64,000 bases of DNA from Salinisphaera sp. G21_0 (GCF_017744115.1 NZ_JAGHQW010000015.1:1-64000), one strand, 5' to 3'. Shown: positions 26,586-37,256, counted from the stretch's first letter. Program-made: numbers and translations. The notes: generated by a model not told the origin, from the sequence alone.

Positions 26586-27821
26586 TCACTGAACAGAGCA
26601 ACCCCAATCCCAGCGTTGCTGGGACGCATCAGTCAGCAGCTGCTGACAATGGATATTGCCATTTTTTATGGCCAAATGCAGCGGCGTCATCCCATTCTTA
26701 TCGGTACTGTGGATATCCGCATGGTGAGTGATTAACAGTTGCACCACTTCGAGACGCCCCCAGTCAGCGGCCCGGTGCAATGGGGTTTGGCCAGAGATAT
26801 CTTTGCTTTCCAGATCCGCCCCATGGTCTATCAGGTACTGCATCTTCTCCCTATTTCCCATGACAGCGCTGTAAACGACGGCATGGTGCAGAGGCGTGCA
26901 CAGGGACTCATTAACGGCATTCACGTTCGCCTGGTGGGTGATCAGCAGTTGTAAGCATTCTATGCTACCTTCCGAGGGACTCAGGGCTGAGTGGTGCAGA
27001 GGCGTCTTGCCCGACTTGTCAGCGGCATTGATGGCCACCCTGTTATCCTGCAGAAGCTGTCGCAGGTTATTGATGTAGCTTTTTTTCGCAGCCAGGTGCA
27101 GAGGGGTGAGACCCTCATCGTCGGCAACCGTCGGGTCTGCGCCGTAATCCAACAACAGTTTCAGAAACTCGCCATTATTATTTTCGATGGCCAGATGCAG
27201 GGGGGTAGAGCCGGTATTGTCCCTGCAATCGAGTTCCGGCCCATGCTTCAGTAACTCCCTCAGGCACTGGTCATGGCCTCCGGCAGTGGCCAGGTGCAGG
27301 GCCGTATTGCCCCGGTGATCGGCGGTATTGATATCGGCAGAATACTTGAGCAGAAGTTGCGTGAGTTCCGCCTGGCCTGCCTTGACAGCAACCTGTAACA
27401 GCCGGACACCCTGACCGGTCACGGCTTCACGAAAATCTTGTCGGGCAATGCCGGGTTCCTGCGCCAATAGTGTCTTGAACGTGTCCATATCCCCACGGCA
27501 AGCTTGTCGGCAGGCACAAAGTGCCAGAGGTTCGCAATAGGGTGAGGTTTCAATTTTCCGGGCCCCGGCCAGACGCTCCAACGGCACTGCCGGTTTCAAG
27601 AAGGGTGGACATTGACAACAGTTTCGTTCTGCAATTTCATGTTCATGGCCCGGCCTGCATTCCAGGATTTCAGCAATGCACCCCAGGTGAACGGTGCGCC
27701 CGCAGCAATTAGTCCTGACCAGAGAGCGCCCGTCGAAATCACCGGTTGCTGAAGCATCGATGGCGTCTGCAGGACCGGTTTGCTGCGAGCAGTACAGGGA
27801 GCATGGGCCGATAGTATTCAT
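26586..27821 (-). CDS. Ankyrin-repeat protein with N-terminal Cys/His cluster (degenerate RING)
   Basis: 411 residues from ATG 27821, preferred over GTG 27854 because AGGAAA lies nine bases upstream. N-terminus: C7-x3-C11, then C39-C40-x4-H45-x2-C48, then C68-C69-x-C71. Aligned with the RING-H2 protein at 10973 the HxxCIxExL core matches and one metal-ligand His is missing (Arg at that place). From about 115 there are eight or so ankyrin repeats (TALHLATAGGHDQ, TPLHLAIENNNGE, TPLHLAAKKSYIN, TPLHHSALSPSEG, TPLHHAVVYSAVM, TPLHRAADWGRLE, TPLHLAIKNGNIH). Likely a protein-interaction module; ubiquitin-ligase function is uncertain because the zinc site is incomplete. No secretion signal recognised. 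Confidence 0.82.
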   Translation of the reverse strand: MNTIGPCSLYCSQQTGPADAIDASATGDFDGRSLVRTNCCGRTVHLGCIAEILECRPGHEHEIAERNCCQCPPFLKPAVPLERLAGARKIETSPYCEPLALCACRQACRGDMDTFKTLLAQEPGIARQDFREAVTGQGVRLLQVAVKAGQAELTQLLLKYSADINTADHRGNTALHLATAGGHDQCLRELLKHGPELDCRDNTGSTPLHLAIENNNGEFLKLLLDYGADPTVADDEGLTPLHLAAKKSYINNLRQLLQDNRVAINAADKSGKTPLHHSALSPSEGSIECLQLLITHQANVNAVNESLCTPLHHAVVYSAVMGNREKMQYLIDHGADLESKDISGQTPLHRAADWGRLEVVQLLITHHADIHSTDKNGMTPLHLAIKNGNIHCQQLLTDASQQRWDWGCSVQ

Positions 27822-28241
27822 AGTGGTGTTTCCTGACTTTTCAGTTACCAGCACACTAAGGCATTAATGTTCACGTTATTCTCAGCCAGCCTATTCTAGG
27901 CACAAAACCGTCAACCTGTTCGCAAAAGTAGTAAAACTCTTTAATAAGACGCTTCTGAATCAGCAATCTGGGTGTCCTTTGATTCCAGAAAGTTATCAAA
28001 ACCAGAAAAAAGATGAATTTGAGTAATTTTCTATGAGCGACTAGGATAGGCATTTTTAGGGATAAGCTGAAATTCTTGATAAAAATACCAGGGTTTGTTG
28101 ACGTATCGTTGCGGACCTATCGGGAAGCGCAGTCTGGTTCACATAAAAGTGTCATGTGCGCGAAAGAAATCGTAATAAAACTGCACATAAATCAAACAAA
28201 AACAGTCTTTTTCTGTTTATTGCAGCAATGAGGGTGGTTCA
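27822..28241. other. Leader region upstream of leuC
   Basis: 420 bases between the divergent ankyrin gene and leuC. It must hold the leu operon promoter. I see short inverted repeats near the leuC start (CACAT/ATGTG around 28139-28159 and AAACAG/CTGTTT at 28200-28218), and no leucine-rich leader peptide of the classical attenuation type. No long open frame. Confidence 0.4.
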
Positions 28242-29699
28242 ATGGCTGGCCAGGCTTTCAATATGAAAAGCAGGGGTAAAACGCTTTATGACAAGTTGTG
28301 GGATGCCCACCTTGTGCTTCAGCGTGACGATGGATCCGCGTTGATTTATATCGACCGGCAGCTGCTCCATGAGGTGACATCGCCACAGGCTTTTGAGGGG
28401 TTGAAGCTGGCTGGTCGCCAGCCATGGCGGCTGGATGCCAACCTCGCCACACCTGATCACAATGTACCCACTACGTTGAATGAGCGGCAGCACGGTATTG
28501 AAGGGATTGCCGATCCGGTGTCGAAAATCCAGGTCAAGACGCTGGATGACAACTGTGATCATTTTGGCATCACCCAGTTTGATATGCAGGATCAACGCCA
28601 GGGCATTGTCCATGTGGTTGGCCCGGAACAGGGCGCGACTCTGCCCGGCATGACCGTTGTCTGCGGTGACTCGCACACCTCAACCCACGGCGCTTTTGGT
28701 GCACTGGCCCACGGTATCGGAACCTCGGAAGTTGAGCATGTGCTGGCGACCCAGTGTCTTGTGGCCAAGAAGATGAAGAACATGCTGGTTCGGGTTGATG
28801 GTTCCCTGGGCACCGGAGTCACCCCTAAAGATGTGATCCTTGCCATTATCGGCCGTATCGGTACAGCCGGTGGTACCGGCTTTGCCATCGAGTTTGGGGG
28901 CGACGTTATTCGTAATATGACCATGGAAGGGCGAATGACGCTCTGTAATATGGCCATTGAAGCCGGAGCCCGGGCAGGCATGGTGGCGGTTGACCAGACC
29001 ACCATTGACTATGTGCAGGGCAGGCCGTTTGCTCCCGTAGGAAAACAGTGGCAGCAGGCGGTCAAGGTTTGGGAAACCCTTCATTCAGACAGTGATGCGG
29101 TGTTTGATCAAATCGTTGTGCTCAATGGCGATGAGATAAAGCCACAGGTCAGCTGGGGAACCTCCCCGGAGATGGTGTTGCCGGTGGATGCCCGGGTGCC
29201 TTTCCCGGAGGATGCTCCGGATGAAACCCGTAAAGAGGGCTACGCCCGTGCCCTGGAGTATATGGGATTAACCGCTGGCCAGAAGATTACCGACATTCCT
29301 GTTGATCGGGTGTTTATCGGTTCCTGTACCAATTCGCGCATTGAGGACTTGCGTGAGGCGGCAGCTGTCGTAAAGGGCAGGCGAGTGGCTGACACGGTTA
29401 AAGAGGCTCTTGTGGTACCGGGCTCTGGTCTGGTAAAGGCCCAGGCTGAAGCAGAAGGGCTGGATAAGGTGTTTCTGGCTGCTGGCCTTGAGTGGCGTGA
29501 GCCGGGGTGTTCCATGTGTCTGGCCATGAATGCCGACAAACTGGGGCAGGGCGAGCACTGTGCATCCACCTCTAACCGGAATTTTGAAGGTCGTCAGGGC
29601 TTTGGCGGGCGAACCCATCTGGTTAGTCCGGCCATGGCTGCTGCGGCGGCCATTGCGGGCCATTTTGTCGATGTCCGTCATCAGACATCCGTAGTGTAA
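28242..29699 (+). CDS. leuC: 3-isopropylmalate dehydratase large subunit
   Basis: 485 residues, slightly longer than the usual 466-475 because of an N-terminal [12 protein letters not shown] before the canonical [13 protein letters not shown]. It isomerises 2-isopropylmalate to 3-isopropylmalate in leucine synthesis, with a 4Fe-4S cluster. Cluster cysteines lie in [13 protein letters not shown] and GCSMCLAMN; substrate-site [21 protein letters not shown] is intact. ATG 28242 follows GAGGGTGG; an in-frame ATG at 28263 is a possible alternative start. First gene of leuC-leuD-leuB, 12 bases before leuD. Confidence 0.97.
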   Translation: MAGQAFNMKSRGKTLYDKLWDAHLVLQRDDGSALIYIDRQLLHEVTSPQAFEGLKLAGRQPWRLDANLATPDHNVPTTLNERQHGIEGIADPVSKIQVKTLDDNCDHFGITQFDMQDQRQGIVHVVGPEQGATLPGMTVVCGDSHTSTHGAFGALAHGIGTSEVEHVLATQCLVAKKMKNMLVRVDGSLGTGVTPKDVILAIIGRIGTAGGTGFAIEFGGDVIRNMTMEGRMTLCNMAIEAGARAGMVAVDQTTIDYVQGRPFAPVGKQWQQAVKVWETLHSDSDAVFDQIVVLNGDEIKPQVSWGTSPEMVLPVDARVPFPEDAPDETRKEGYARALEYMGLTAGQKITDIPVDRVFIGSCTNSRIEDLREAAAVVKGRRVADTVKEALVVPGSGLVKAQAEAEGLDKVFLAAGLEWREPGCSMCLAMNADKLGQGEHCASTSNRNFEGRQGFGGRTHLVSPAMAAAAAIAGHFVDVRHQTSVV

Positions 29700-29711
29700 A
29701 AGGGGAGAATC

Positions 29712-30362
29712 ATGCAGGCTTTTACCGTTCATCAGGGTTTAGTGGCTCCCCTGGATCGTGCCAATGTGGATACGGACATGATCATTCCCAAGCAGTTTCT
29801 CAAGTCCATCAAACGCACCGGCTTTGGTGTCAATCTGTTTGATGAACTCCGCTATCAGGACGAAGGTTATCCGGGGCAGGATTGCACTAAACGTCCACTG
29901 AATCCGGAATTTGTCCTGAATCAGCCCCGTTTTCAGGGCGTGTCCATCCTGCTGGCCAGGCAGAATTTTGGCTGTGGTTCCAGCCGGGAACACGCCCCCT
30001 GGGCCCTGGATGATTTTGGTTTCCGCTGTGTGATCGCGCCGAGTTTTGCGGATATCTTTTATAACAATTGCTTTAAAAACGGCATTCTCCCCATCACCCT
30101 GTCGGACGAGGTGGTAGAGCAGCTGTTCCAGGAAGTGGCAGCGAGTGAAGGGTATCAGCTGACGGCGGATCTCCAGCGTGAAGTGGTGGTTAAGCCTGAT
30201 GGTACAGAGTTGCCATTCAGCATTGATGCATTTCGTCGTCACTGCCTGGTCAACGGTCTGGATGATATTGGTCTGACCCTGCAGAATGCGGATCAGATCC
30301 GCAATTTCGAACAGCGTTATAAAGCAGATAACCCCTGGCTGTTCGCCAGTAAAAATAATTAA
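29712..30362 (+). CDS. leuD: 3-isopropylmalate dehydratase small subunit
   Basis: 216 residues, normal length. It is the swivelling small subunit that joins LeuC. Visible features are [24 protein letters not shown] at the start, the [14 protein letters not shown] active-site segment and [23 protein letters not shown] lies before the ATG. The spacing of 12 bases after leuC and 14 before leuB indicates a single operon. Confidence 0.97.
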   Translation: MQAFTVHQGLVAPLDRANVDTDMIIPKQFLKSIKRTGFGVNLFDELRYQDEGYPGQDCTKRPLNPEFVLNQPRFQGVSILLARQNFGCGSSREHAPWALDDFGFRCVIAPSFADIFYNNCFKNGILPITLSDEVVEQLFQEVAASEGYQLTADLQREVVVKPDGTELPFSIDAFRRHCLVNGLDDIGLTLQNADQIRNFEQRYKADNPWLFASKNN

Positions 30363-30376
30363 CAGCGGAGCTTTTC

Positions 30377-31459
30377 ATGAGCAAGCAGATGTTATGTCTT
30401 CCAGGTGATGGCATCGGCCCTGAGATTATGGCTGAGGCCCTGAAAGTACTGGATGCGGCCAAACTGCGTTTTGGGCTCGATATTGAAGTCAGTCATGGTC
30501 TGGTTGGCGGTGCGGCCATTGATCAATATGGTGTTCCGCTGAACGATGAAACCCTGGCGCTGGCCAGGCACGCCGATGCGATTCTGTTCGGTGCGGTGGG
30601 TGGTCCGAAGTGGGATGATCAACCCATGGCGAACCGTCCTGAAAAAGGGCTGTTGCAACTACGCTCTGAACTGGACCTGTTTGCCAACCTTCGTCCGGCC
30701 ATGCTTTTCCCGCAACTGGCCGAAGCGTCCAGTTTGAAGCCAGAGCTGGTGGCTGGTCTGGATATTCTTATTGTGCGGGAGCTGACCGGGGGTATCTATT
30801 TTGGTGAGCCCCGTGGCGTCCGTACCCTGGAAAATGGCGAACGGGAAGGTTATAACACCTACGTCTATCGGGAGTCTGAAATCCGTCGTATCGCCAGGGT
30901 GGCTTTTGAGGCAGCCCGGAAGCGGAGTGGACGACTCTGTTCGGTGGATAAGTCCAACGTGCTTGAAGTGACCGGTCTCTGGCGGGAGGTGGTTATTGCC
31001 GAGTCTGCCGGTTACAACGATGTTGAGCTGAGCCATATGTACGTTGATAATGCCGCCATGCAGCTGGTTCGGGCACCGAAACAGTTTGATGTGATGGTGA
31101 CCGGTAATATGTTCGGCGACATCCTCAGCGACTGTGCAGCGATGTTGACCGGCTCGATTGGTATGTTGCCATCAGCCTCCCTGAACGAAAAGAACCAGGG
31201 GATGTATGAGCCTGTGCATGGTTCGGCACCGGATATCGCCGGGGAGAACAAGGCGAACCCTCTGGCGCAGATTTTGTCCCTGGCGATGTTGCTTCGCTAT
31301 TCATTGGCCGAAGCTGCCGCAGCGGATGCCATTGAAAAAGCGGTCAGCGGTGTTCTGGATAAAGGCTATCGTACCGGGGATATCGCCTCTGAAGGTTGTC
31401 AGTTGGTGGGCACCGCTGCAATGGGTGATGCGGTTGTTGACTGTTTGTTAAATGCATAA
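30377..31459 (+). CDS. leuB: 3-isopropylmalate dehydrogenase
   Basis: 360 residues. It oxidatively decarboxylates 3-isopropylmalate with NAD+ in leucine biosynthesis. Motifs are GDGIGPEIM at the N-terminus, the [14 protein letters not shown] substrate loop, [11 protein letters not shown], and the C-terminal [12 protein letters not shown] near the NAD site. Third gene of the leu operon. Length and sequence are typical, with nothing odd. Confidence 0.97.
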   Translation: MSKQMLCLPGDGIGPEIMAEALKVLDAAKLRFGLDIEVSHGLVGGAAIDQYGVPLNDETLALARHADAILFGAVGGPKWDDQPMANRPEKGLLQLRSELDLFANLRPAMLFPQLAEASSLKPELVAGLDILIVRELTGGIYFGEPRGVRTLENGEREGYNTYVYRESEIRRIARVAFEAARKRSGRLCSVDKSNVLEVTGLWREVVIAESAGYNDVELSHMYVDNAAMQLVRAPKQFDVMVTGNMFGDILSDCAAMLTGSIGMLPSASLNEKNQGMYEPVHGSAPDIAGENKANPLAQILSLAMLLRYSLAEAAAADAIEKAVSGVLDKGYRTGDIASEGCQLVGTAAMGDAVVDCLLNA

Positions 31460-31528
31460 CAAATATATAATGTTGGCGGCTTCTGTTGTCTGTTTTGAGC
31501 AGGGGCTGTTTTTTCGGGGGAGCGCAGT

Positions 31529-32650
31529 ATGAAAAAAGTAGGTTTTGTTGGCTGGCGAGGCATGGTGGGCTCCGTATTAATGGAGCGTATGCAGGAAGAA
31601 AACGACTTTGCCCGTTTACAGGGCAAGGGTGTCGAGCCGGTCTTCTTCACCACCTCACAACTGGGTCAGCCCGGACCCGATGTTGGCGTGCCTGTGGGCG
31701 ACCTTCAGAATGCCCATGATATAGACGCTCTCAGAGAAATGGACGTTATTATTTCCTGCCAGGGTGGCGATTATACCGGCAAAGTCTTTCAGCCATTGCG
31801 TGACAATGGCTGGCAGGGATACTGGATTGATGCCGCTTCCTCCCTGCGGATGAACGACGATGCTGTGATTATTCTTGATCCCGTCAACCGTGCTGTGATT
31901 GACCGTGCGCTGAATGACGGTGTCAAAAATTTTATCGGTGGTAACTGCACGGTTTCCCTGATGTTGATGGCCATTGGTGGGCTCTTTCAGCACAATGCCG
32001 TGGAGTGGGTCAGTGCCATGACCTATCAGGCAGCCAGTGGGGCCGGTGCCAGAAACATGCGTGAGCTGATCAGCCAGATGGGCTCTATCCAGAGCAATGT
32101 TGCTGCCGAGCTGGCTGACCCGGCCAGTGCCATTCTGGATATTGATCGTAAGACCTCTTCCTTATTGAGAAGCGCTGATCTTCCGCAAAGTGAGTTTGGT
32201 GTGCCACTGGCAGGCAGCCTGATTCCTTACATCGATAAAGAGCTGGAGAATGGCCAGAGCCGCGAAGAGTGGAAGGCTCAGTCCGAGACCAATAAGATTC
32301 TCGGGCATCAGGCTTCTCCGGTTCCTGTGGATGGTATCTGCGTTCGCATTGGTGCCATGCGTTGTCACAGTCAGGCATTGACCATCAAACTGCGTAACGA
32401 TATTCCCATGGCGGATATTGAGGCGATGATTGCCGGTGCCAATGACTGGGTATCCGTGGTTCCAAACCACCGGGAAGAGACCATGCATCAGTTGACACCC
32501 GCAGCGGTCACCGGCCGTCTGGATATTCCGGTTGGCCGCCTGCGCAAATTGAATATGGGACCTGACTATCTGACGGCATTTACTGTGGGTGACCAGCTGT
32601 TGTGGGGAGCGGCAGAGCCACTGCGTCGTATGTTGACCATATTGCTCTGA
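31529..32650 (+). CDS. asd: Aspartate-semialdehyde dehydrogenase
   Basis: 373 residues. It reduces aspartyl phosphate to aspartate semialdehyde, feeding lysine/diaminopimelate, threonine and methionine synthesis. Motifs are [15 protein letters not shown] (NADP fold), the active-site [10 protein letters not shown] with catalytic Cys, and the conserved [15 protein letters not shown] and [19 protein letters not shown] segments. This is the long gammaproteobacterial form. A GGGGGAG Shine-Dalgarno precedes the ATG, about 70 bases after leuB, a neighbourhood shared with many gammaproteobacteria. Confidence 0.97.
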   Translation: MKKVGFVGWRGMVGSVLMERMQEENDFARLQGKGVEPVFFTTSQLGQPGPDVGVPVGDLQNAHDIDALREMDVIISCQGGDYTGKVFQPLRDNGWQGYWIDAASSLRMNDDAVIILDPVNRAVIDRALNDGVKNFIGGNCTVSLMLMAIGGLFQHNAVEWVSAMTYQAASGAGARNMRELISQMGSIQSNVAAELADPASAILDIDRKTSSLLRSADLPQSEFGVPLAGSLIPYIDKELENGQSREEWKAQSETNKILGHQASPVPVDGICVRIGAMRCHSQALTIKLRNDIPMADIEAMIAGANDWVSVVPNHREETMHQLTPAAVTGRLDIPVGRLRKLNMGPDYLTAFTVGDQLLWGAAEPLRRMLTILL

Positions 32651-32789
32651 GTGTCTGCTCCTGCATTGAAATAGAGTTCCATAGACTACAGAGATTTCAC
32701 ACTAAGGTGAAAGACATGAAACATTCCCGTTACTTCGTGTCTTGCTGCCTCTGTATAAATAACAAATAATCAGAAAAAATGAATTAATT

Positions 32790-33251
32790 ATGTTAACGGA
32801 ACAACAGCTAACAGACTTTGCCAGCAACTTTGTCAAAGTTATTCCCCACTGCCTGCATTTGAATATGTCATTGGTCAAAGCGGATCGTAACGGCATTGAA
32901 CTGGAAATGCCCTGCGACAACCGGCTGATAGGCAACCCGGAAACCGGCGTCATTCACTCTGGTGCCATTACCACCCTGATGGACTCCTGTTGCGGCATTT
33001 CCGTGTACACCCGTATGGAGCAGCTGGAAGCCTGCCCGACACTGGATCTGCGTATTGACCATATGACCACTGCTCAGCCCGGTAAGCCGGTCCGGGCATT
33101 TGCCGAGGCTTATCATATAACCCGTTCCATGGTCTTTACCCGCGGTGTTGCCTACCAGGAACACCGTGATCAACCCATTGCCCATGTCGTAGGCACCTTT
33201 ATGCGAATAGGACAACACTCCATGAAGCCAGTGCAGGAGTATATGCAATGA
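32790..33251 (+). CDS. PaaI-family hotdog thioesterase 1
   Basis: 153 residues with a single hotdog fold. Marker segments are the helix region GVIHSGAITTLMDSCCGISVY (hotdog helix with the catalytic Asp candidate) and LDLRIDHMTTAQPGKPVRA. It probably hydrolyses acyl-CoA or aryl-CoA thioesters; the substrate is unknown. Its ATGA overlap with the next hotdog gene indicates coupled translation and perhaps a heteromeric enzyme. It is inserted between asd and usg, which are neighbours in many relatives. Confidence 0.85.
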   Translation: MLTEQQLTDFASNFVKVIPHCLHLNMSLVKADRNGIELEMPCDNRLIGNPETGVIHSGAITTLMDSCCGISVYTRMEQLEACPTLDLRIDHMTTAQPGKPVRAFAEAYHITRSMVFTRGVAYQEHRDQPIAHVVGTFMRIGQHSMKPVQEYMQ

Positions 33252-33712
33252 AGGACCAGATCGAACAATCAGGGTTTGCCAGCATTATTAAGGATGTCCG
33301 GGAGTCAAGAGAATACAGTGTTCTGACCAGTGGTATTCCCTATGCCAGTATGATCGGTATGCAGTGCACGCCGATGGGCGATGATGCCCTGTTTACCCTG
33401 CCGAATCAGATGAGCAATATTGGTAACCCCCTGCTGCCTGCCATCCATGGTGGGGTGATTGGTGGTTTTATGGAGATGTCTGCGGCTCTGCATTTAATGC
33501 TGTTTATGGAAGAGCCGAGGCTGCCCAAAATTATTGACTTTTCCATTGATTACCTGCGCTCGGGGCAGCCAAGGGATATCTTTGCCCACTGTGAGGTCTG
33601 TCGACAGGGGGCCAGGGTGGCCAATGTGGCCGTGACCGCCTGGCAGAGTAAAAGGGAGTTACCAATAGCCATCGCCCGGGGGCATTTCAAACTTTCCAGG
33701 GGAACGGCCTGA
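33248..33712 (+). CDS. PaaI-family hotdog thioesterase 2
   Basis: 154 residues, overlapping the previous gene by four bases (ATGA). It has the same hotdog pattern: NPLLPAIHGGVIGGFMEMSAALHLML (helix; here Glu replaces the Asp of the first gene) and PKIIDFSIDYLRSGQPRDIFA. The pair probably arose by duplication and may act together. Which thioester it cleaves is not known. Confidence 0.85.
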   Translation: MKDQIEQSGFASIIKDVRESREYSVLTSGIPYASMIGMQCTPMGDDALFTLPNQMSNIGNPLLPAIHGGVIGGFMEMSAALHLMLFMEEPRLPKIIDFSIDYLRSGQPRDIFAHCEVCRQGARVANVAVTAWQSKRELPIAIARGHFKLSRGTA

Positions 33713-33833
33713 AACTGCTTGCCTGATATCAACGCCCTGTATAAAGTCGATGGTTTTTTATCATTTATGTGGTGCTGGCTGACACAAGGTCAACGATGCC
33801 CATACTTTCTCTGGCTTGCGGGGCCTTTTATCC

Positions 33834-34853
33834 ATGAACCGAACATACAATATCGCTATTTACGCTGCCGACACACTGGCCGGTGAAACTCTGGTTCGGC
33901 AACTGGAAGAATCACTGTTTGATGGTAAGCCGCTACCGGTAATGAGCCTTTATCCGCTCGTGGAGTCTGCACAGGCTTCAGGTTCCGTTGAGTTTCATGG
34001 CGAAACACTGGAATTTATTCCTGCTGAGGAAGCCGACTTTTCCACCACTGATTTTCTGGTGATGCCCGCCGGGTGTCAGCGAAATGCCCAGTTGATGACC
34101 CGGGCAGTTGAGAGTGGCTGTGTTATTATTGATGCGGCAAAAGGGGCTGCATCCCAGGGCTATACCGTGCCGGTGATGGTTGACTTGAACAGGCATTTTA
34201 TCGAAGAGGCGATAGATAACCGTTACTTTGCCGTACCCGGATCTGCCGTTGCCTGCTTACTCCCTCTGCTGCAAAAGCTGCACCAGCGGTTTACTCTCAG
34301 CCGTATCAATCTGGTGGTTATGCAGCCGGTGGCGGCCCTTGGTACAAAGGGTGTCGATGCCCTGCGTAAGCAAACCATTGAGCTGCTGAACGGCAAGCCG
34401 GCAGAGCATGGTGATTTTTCCGCTCGCCTGGCCTACAACCTGATTCCGGAAGTTGATGCCGAAGAGGGTGAGAAAATCGGCAATGAAGCCAATATGCGCA
34501 ATGAGCTGCTGGTGGCTTTGGGAGAGGAGTTGGACATCCGTGTGACCTGCATCACAGCCCCGGTATTTTTCGGTGACAGTTATGTTGTTGATCTGGATAC
34601 TGTCCAACCGGTTGATTTTCAGGAAATACAGTCTTTACTATCAGAACTCCCTGAAATAGTAGCGGCAGATGGCCTTGGCATGCCTACCCTTGAAGACACT
34701 GCGGGAAGTGATCAGCTGCATATTGGCAAACTCCGGCAACAATCAGATTATGCAACCGACTTGAGTTTCTGGATGGTGGCCGATAGCTTCAAGAGTAGTG
34801 CTGTTCATGCTGTTGAATTAATTGGGTTATTGATAAAAGACTTTGCTAAGTGA
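33834..34853 (+). CDS. usg: Aspartate-semialdehyde dehydrogenase-like USG-1 protein
   Basis: 339 residues from ATG 33834 (a TTG at 33816 is an alternative in the same frame). The overall fold of aspartate-semialdehyde dehydrogenase is kept (YNIAIYAADTLAGETLVRQL; VMQPVAALGTKGVDAL; ITAPVFFGDSYVV), but the active-site segment reads PGSAVACLLPLL instead of GNCS/GNCT and the nucleotide loop is altered, so it is probably not an active dehydrogenase. Its family (usg) is often found between asd/leuB and fimV or truA, with unproven role. Confidence 0.85.
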   Translation: MNRTYNIAIYAADTLAGETLVRQLEESLFDGKPLPVMSLYPLVESAQASGSVEFHGETLEFIPAEEADFSTTDFLVMPAGCQRNAQLMTRAVESGCVIIDAAKGAASQGYTVPVMVDLNRHFIEEAIDNRYFAVPGSAVACLLPLLQKLHQRFTLSRINLVVMQPVAALGTKGVDALRKQTIELLNGKPAEHGDFSARLAYNLIPEVDAEEGEKIGNEANMRNELLVALGEELDIRVTCITAPVFFGDSYVVDLDTVQPVDFQEIQSLLSELPEIVAADGLGMPTLEDTAGSDQLHIGKLRQQSDYATDLSFWMVADSFKSSAVHAVELIGLLIKDFAK

Positions 34854-34890
34854 TAACTTAGTTTAACTGCTTGGGGTTCCTCGCTGTATC

Positions 34891-34915
34891 GAGAAAGGGG
34901 GGGGGCTGCTTTCTC
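34891..34915 (+). promoter_or_regulatory. G9 tract inside a small inverted repeat upstream of fimV
   Basis: GAGAAAG (34891-34897) and CTTTCTC (34909-34915) flank a run of nine G (34897-34905), about 60 bases before the fimV start. A G9 run in a leader is a plausible slippage site that could change promoter spacing or leader structure. No promoter was identified with confidence. Confidence 0.35.
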
Positions 34916-34967
34916 TACAGCTGAAGGCAGAAGGGGCTCAAACAGTCTAAGCATAAAACAAGGATTC

Positions 34968-37235
34968 ATGATGAAACTGCAAAAACTTGTCGTAGTGATG
35001 TCAGCGCTGGCAGGGGGAATCGCTGCAATGAATTCCCATGCGCTGGGTCTGGGGGAGGTGAAGCTGTATTCAGCTTTGAATCAGCCCCTGGTGGCTGAGA
35101 TAGAGTTAATGCAGGTCAATGATCTCACTCGCAACGAGATCCTCTCTAACCTGGCCAGCAAAACAGACTTTGAGCGGGCCGGTGTTGAACGTCCTTTCAT
35201 TTTGAATAATCTGCGGTTTACCACCAAAGTTGGCCCTGATGGCAAAGGTTTGATCAAGGTCACCAGTGACAGCCCGGTCCATGAGCCTTATCTGAATTTC
35301 CTGGTGGAGGTGCACTGGCCAAGTGGTCGCCTGTTGAAGGAATATACGCTTCTTCTTGATCCTCCAGCTTTCAATGGTCAAACTTCAGCCCCTGTTGTCA
35401 AGCCCGCATCCATTCCGCCCCATTATGGGACTAACCCTGTGTGGGACCAGCCGCCAAGGGTCAATGGTAACCGGATAAACCGCAACTATACGCCGTCACA
35501 GGAAACCATTGAATATCGTGACTCCATTCAGCGGCAACAGGTCCAGCGGGTCTCCTCCCGTCGCGATGACGCCTCTTCAGATCTGCCCGGTAGCACACCC
35601 GGGACTTACCGGGTGAACAGAAATGACAGCCTCTGGGAAATCGCTGAGAAAGTGCGCCCCGACTCCGAAGTGACGGTACAGCAAACCATGCTGGCGATTC
35701 AGCGTGGCAACCCACAGGCATTTATTGATAACAATATTAATCGCCTCAAGAGCGGGCAGGTCCTGCGGATTCCGGGTCGTAATGAGATGACCCGTTTGAC
35801 GGTCCGTGAAGCCGTTGCTGATGTATCCAGACAGAATCGTGAGTGGCGGGGGCGCAGCCAGGTTGCGCAACTGGATGCTACCAGGCGAACATCATCCATC
35901 GCCTCGGATTCCCGCAAGTCTCTGGATGGTCAGCTGGCCATCGTTTCCGGTGATGCAGCCAGCGGGCGTGGACAGGATCTCGGTGGCGATGCCGCCGGTG
36001 GCAATGCCGTGTTGCAGACCGAGCTGGCCATGACCCGTGAACAGCTTGATAAGCTGAGCCGGGAGAATGCCGAGCTCAAGAGCCGGTTGAAAGATCTGGA
36101 TGATCAGATTGCTACCCTGAAGCGCCTGGTTGCCCTGAAAGACGATCAAATGGCGGCCTTGCAGAACCAGTCCCGGTCGTTACCCACCCAGCGTCAGGCA
36201 GAGACAGCATCCGGGCCGGGCATGATGGCTACGCTCTTTGGTAACCCTCTGATTATGCTCCTGCTGGCTTTGATACCTTTGGGAGGCGCTGGCTGGCTCT
36301 TTTATCAGCGGCGCAGGAAACAGCAGGAAGCGCTGGACGATGAAGATGTTGACATTCAACCTGTCAATTTGAATAAGGAGGCACCGATTGATGCCTCCCC
36401 AAAGCCAACAGCCTCTCCCAGCGCAGAGGATGAGCTTAAGTTTGATGAAGCGCTGGCCATCGATGATTCGATCATTAATGAAGTAGACGCTGATGGGGAA
36501 ACCACTGGGCAGACCGAAGACCCGCTGAGTGAAGCCGATATTTATATTGCCTATGGTCGCCTGGATCAGGCTGAGGAACTATTGACTCAGGCAATCTTGA
36601 ATGAACCGGGAAGATCTGACCTTAAGCTGAAACTTCTTGAGGTTCATTCAGAAAGTGGTGATCTTGAAAAGTTCAACCAGGTCCTGGCTGATCTGGAGGC
36701 AACCGGTGATCATGCTGCCATGCGTGCAGCGGAGGTGTTCAAGGCACGGTTCTCTGACGCATTTGAAGGTGTTTCAGCGCCGGACCAGATCAATGAGATG
36801 CCAGACCTTGATCTGGATGGCCTTGAGCTGGATGGTGATGAGCAGGGATTTGACTCTCTGGATGACCTGGACTTTGATCTGGATGATTTTGATCTGGATG
36901 AAGAGCCTGAAGCCGCTGAACAGTTTGAGACCAGTGAGCTTGATGATCTGGATGACCTTGATTTTGGTGTTGAGTCAGACGATGTGCTTGCCCGGGATAG
37001 TCAGGCCGCTTTCTCCGATGAGGGTGGTTCCAACCTTGAAGCTTCTCTGGATGATGATCTGGACTTCCTCTCCGAAGGCGATGAGGTTGCCACCAAGATT
37101 GATCTGGCAAGGGCTTATATGGATATGGGAGACAGCGAAGGGGCCTCGGCAATCCTGCAGGAAGTTATGGAGCAGGGCAGTGATGAACAGAAGCAGGAAG
37201 CTATGTTACTTATGCAGAATGCCGGAACCAGTTGA
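34968..37235 (+). CDS. fimV: FimV-like cell-pole/peptidoglycan-binding protein
   Basis: 755 residues. N-terminal signal peptide (about 1-26), then the FimV N-terminal domain (LGLGEVKLYSALNQPLVAEIEL), a LysM domain (about 212-267, TYRVNRNDSLWEIAEKV) for peptidoglycan binding, a coiled coil (about 335-400), a single membrane helix (about 422-446), an acidic DLDDLDFDLDDFDLDEE region (about 611-670) and the conserved C-terminal TPR-like helices (KIDLARAYMDMGDSEGASAIL). FimV organises polar type IV pili and twitching in Pseudomonas. Here it lies next to a tad pilus locus rather than type IV pilus genes. Confidence 0.93.
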   Translation: MMKLQKLVVVMSALAGGIAAMNSHALGLGEVKLYSALNQPLVAEIELMQVNDLTRNEILSNLASKTDFERAGVERPFILNNLRFTTKVGPDGKGLIKVTSDSPVHEPYLNFLVEVHWPSGRLLKEYTLLLDPPAFNGQTSAPVVKPASIPPHYGTNPVWDQPPRVNGNRINRNYTPSQETIEYRDSIQRQQVQRVSSRRDDASSDLPGSTPGTYRVNRNDSLWEIAEKVRPDSEVTVQQTMLAIQRGNPQAFIDNNINRLKSGQVLRIPGRNEMTRLTVREAVADVSRQNREWRGRSQVAQLDATRRTSSIASDSRKSLDGQLAIVSGDAASGRGQDLGGDAAGGNAVLQTELAMTREQLDKLSRENAELKSRLKDLDDQIATLKRLVALKDDQMAALQNQSRSLPTQRQAETASGPGMMATLFGNPLIMLLLALIPLGGAGWLFYQRRRKQQEALDDEDVDIQPVNLNKEAPIDASPKPTASPSAEDELKFDEALAIDDSIINEVDADGETTGQTEDPLSEADIYIAYGRLDQAEELLTQAILNEPGRSDLKLKLLEVHSESGDLEKFNQVLADLEATGDHAAMRAAEVFKARFSDAFEGVSAPDQINEMPDLDLDGLELDGDEQGFDSLDDLDFDLDDFDLDEEPEAAEQFETSELDDLDDLDFGVESDDVLARDSQAAFSDEGGSNLEASLDDDLDFLSEGDEVATKIDLARAYMDMGDSEGASAILQEVMEQGSDEQKQEAMLLMQNAGTS

Positions 37236-37256
37236 TCGGATTGATCTCTGCTTCTG

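Noticed and set aside
28100-28241. Leucine attenuator leader peptide upstream of leuC
   Set aside because: No short frame rich in leucine codons followed by alternative hairpins was found.
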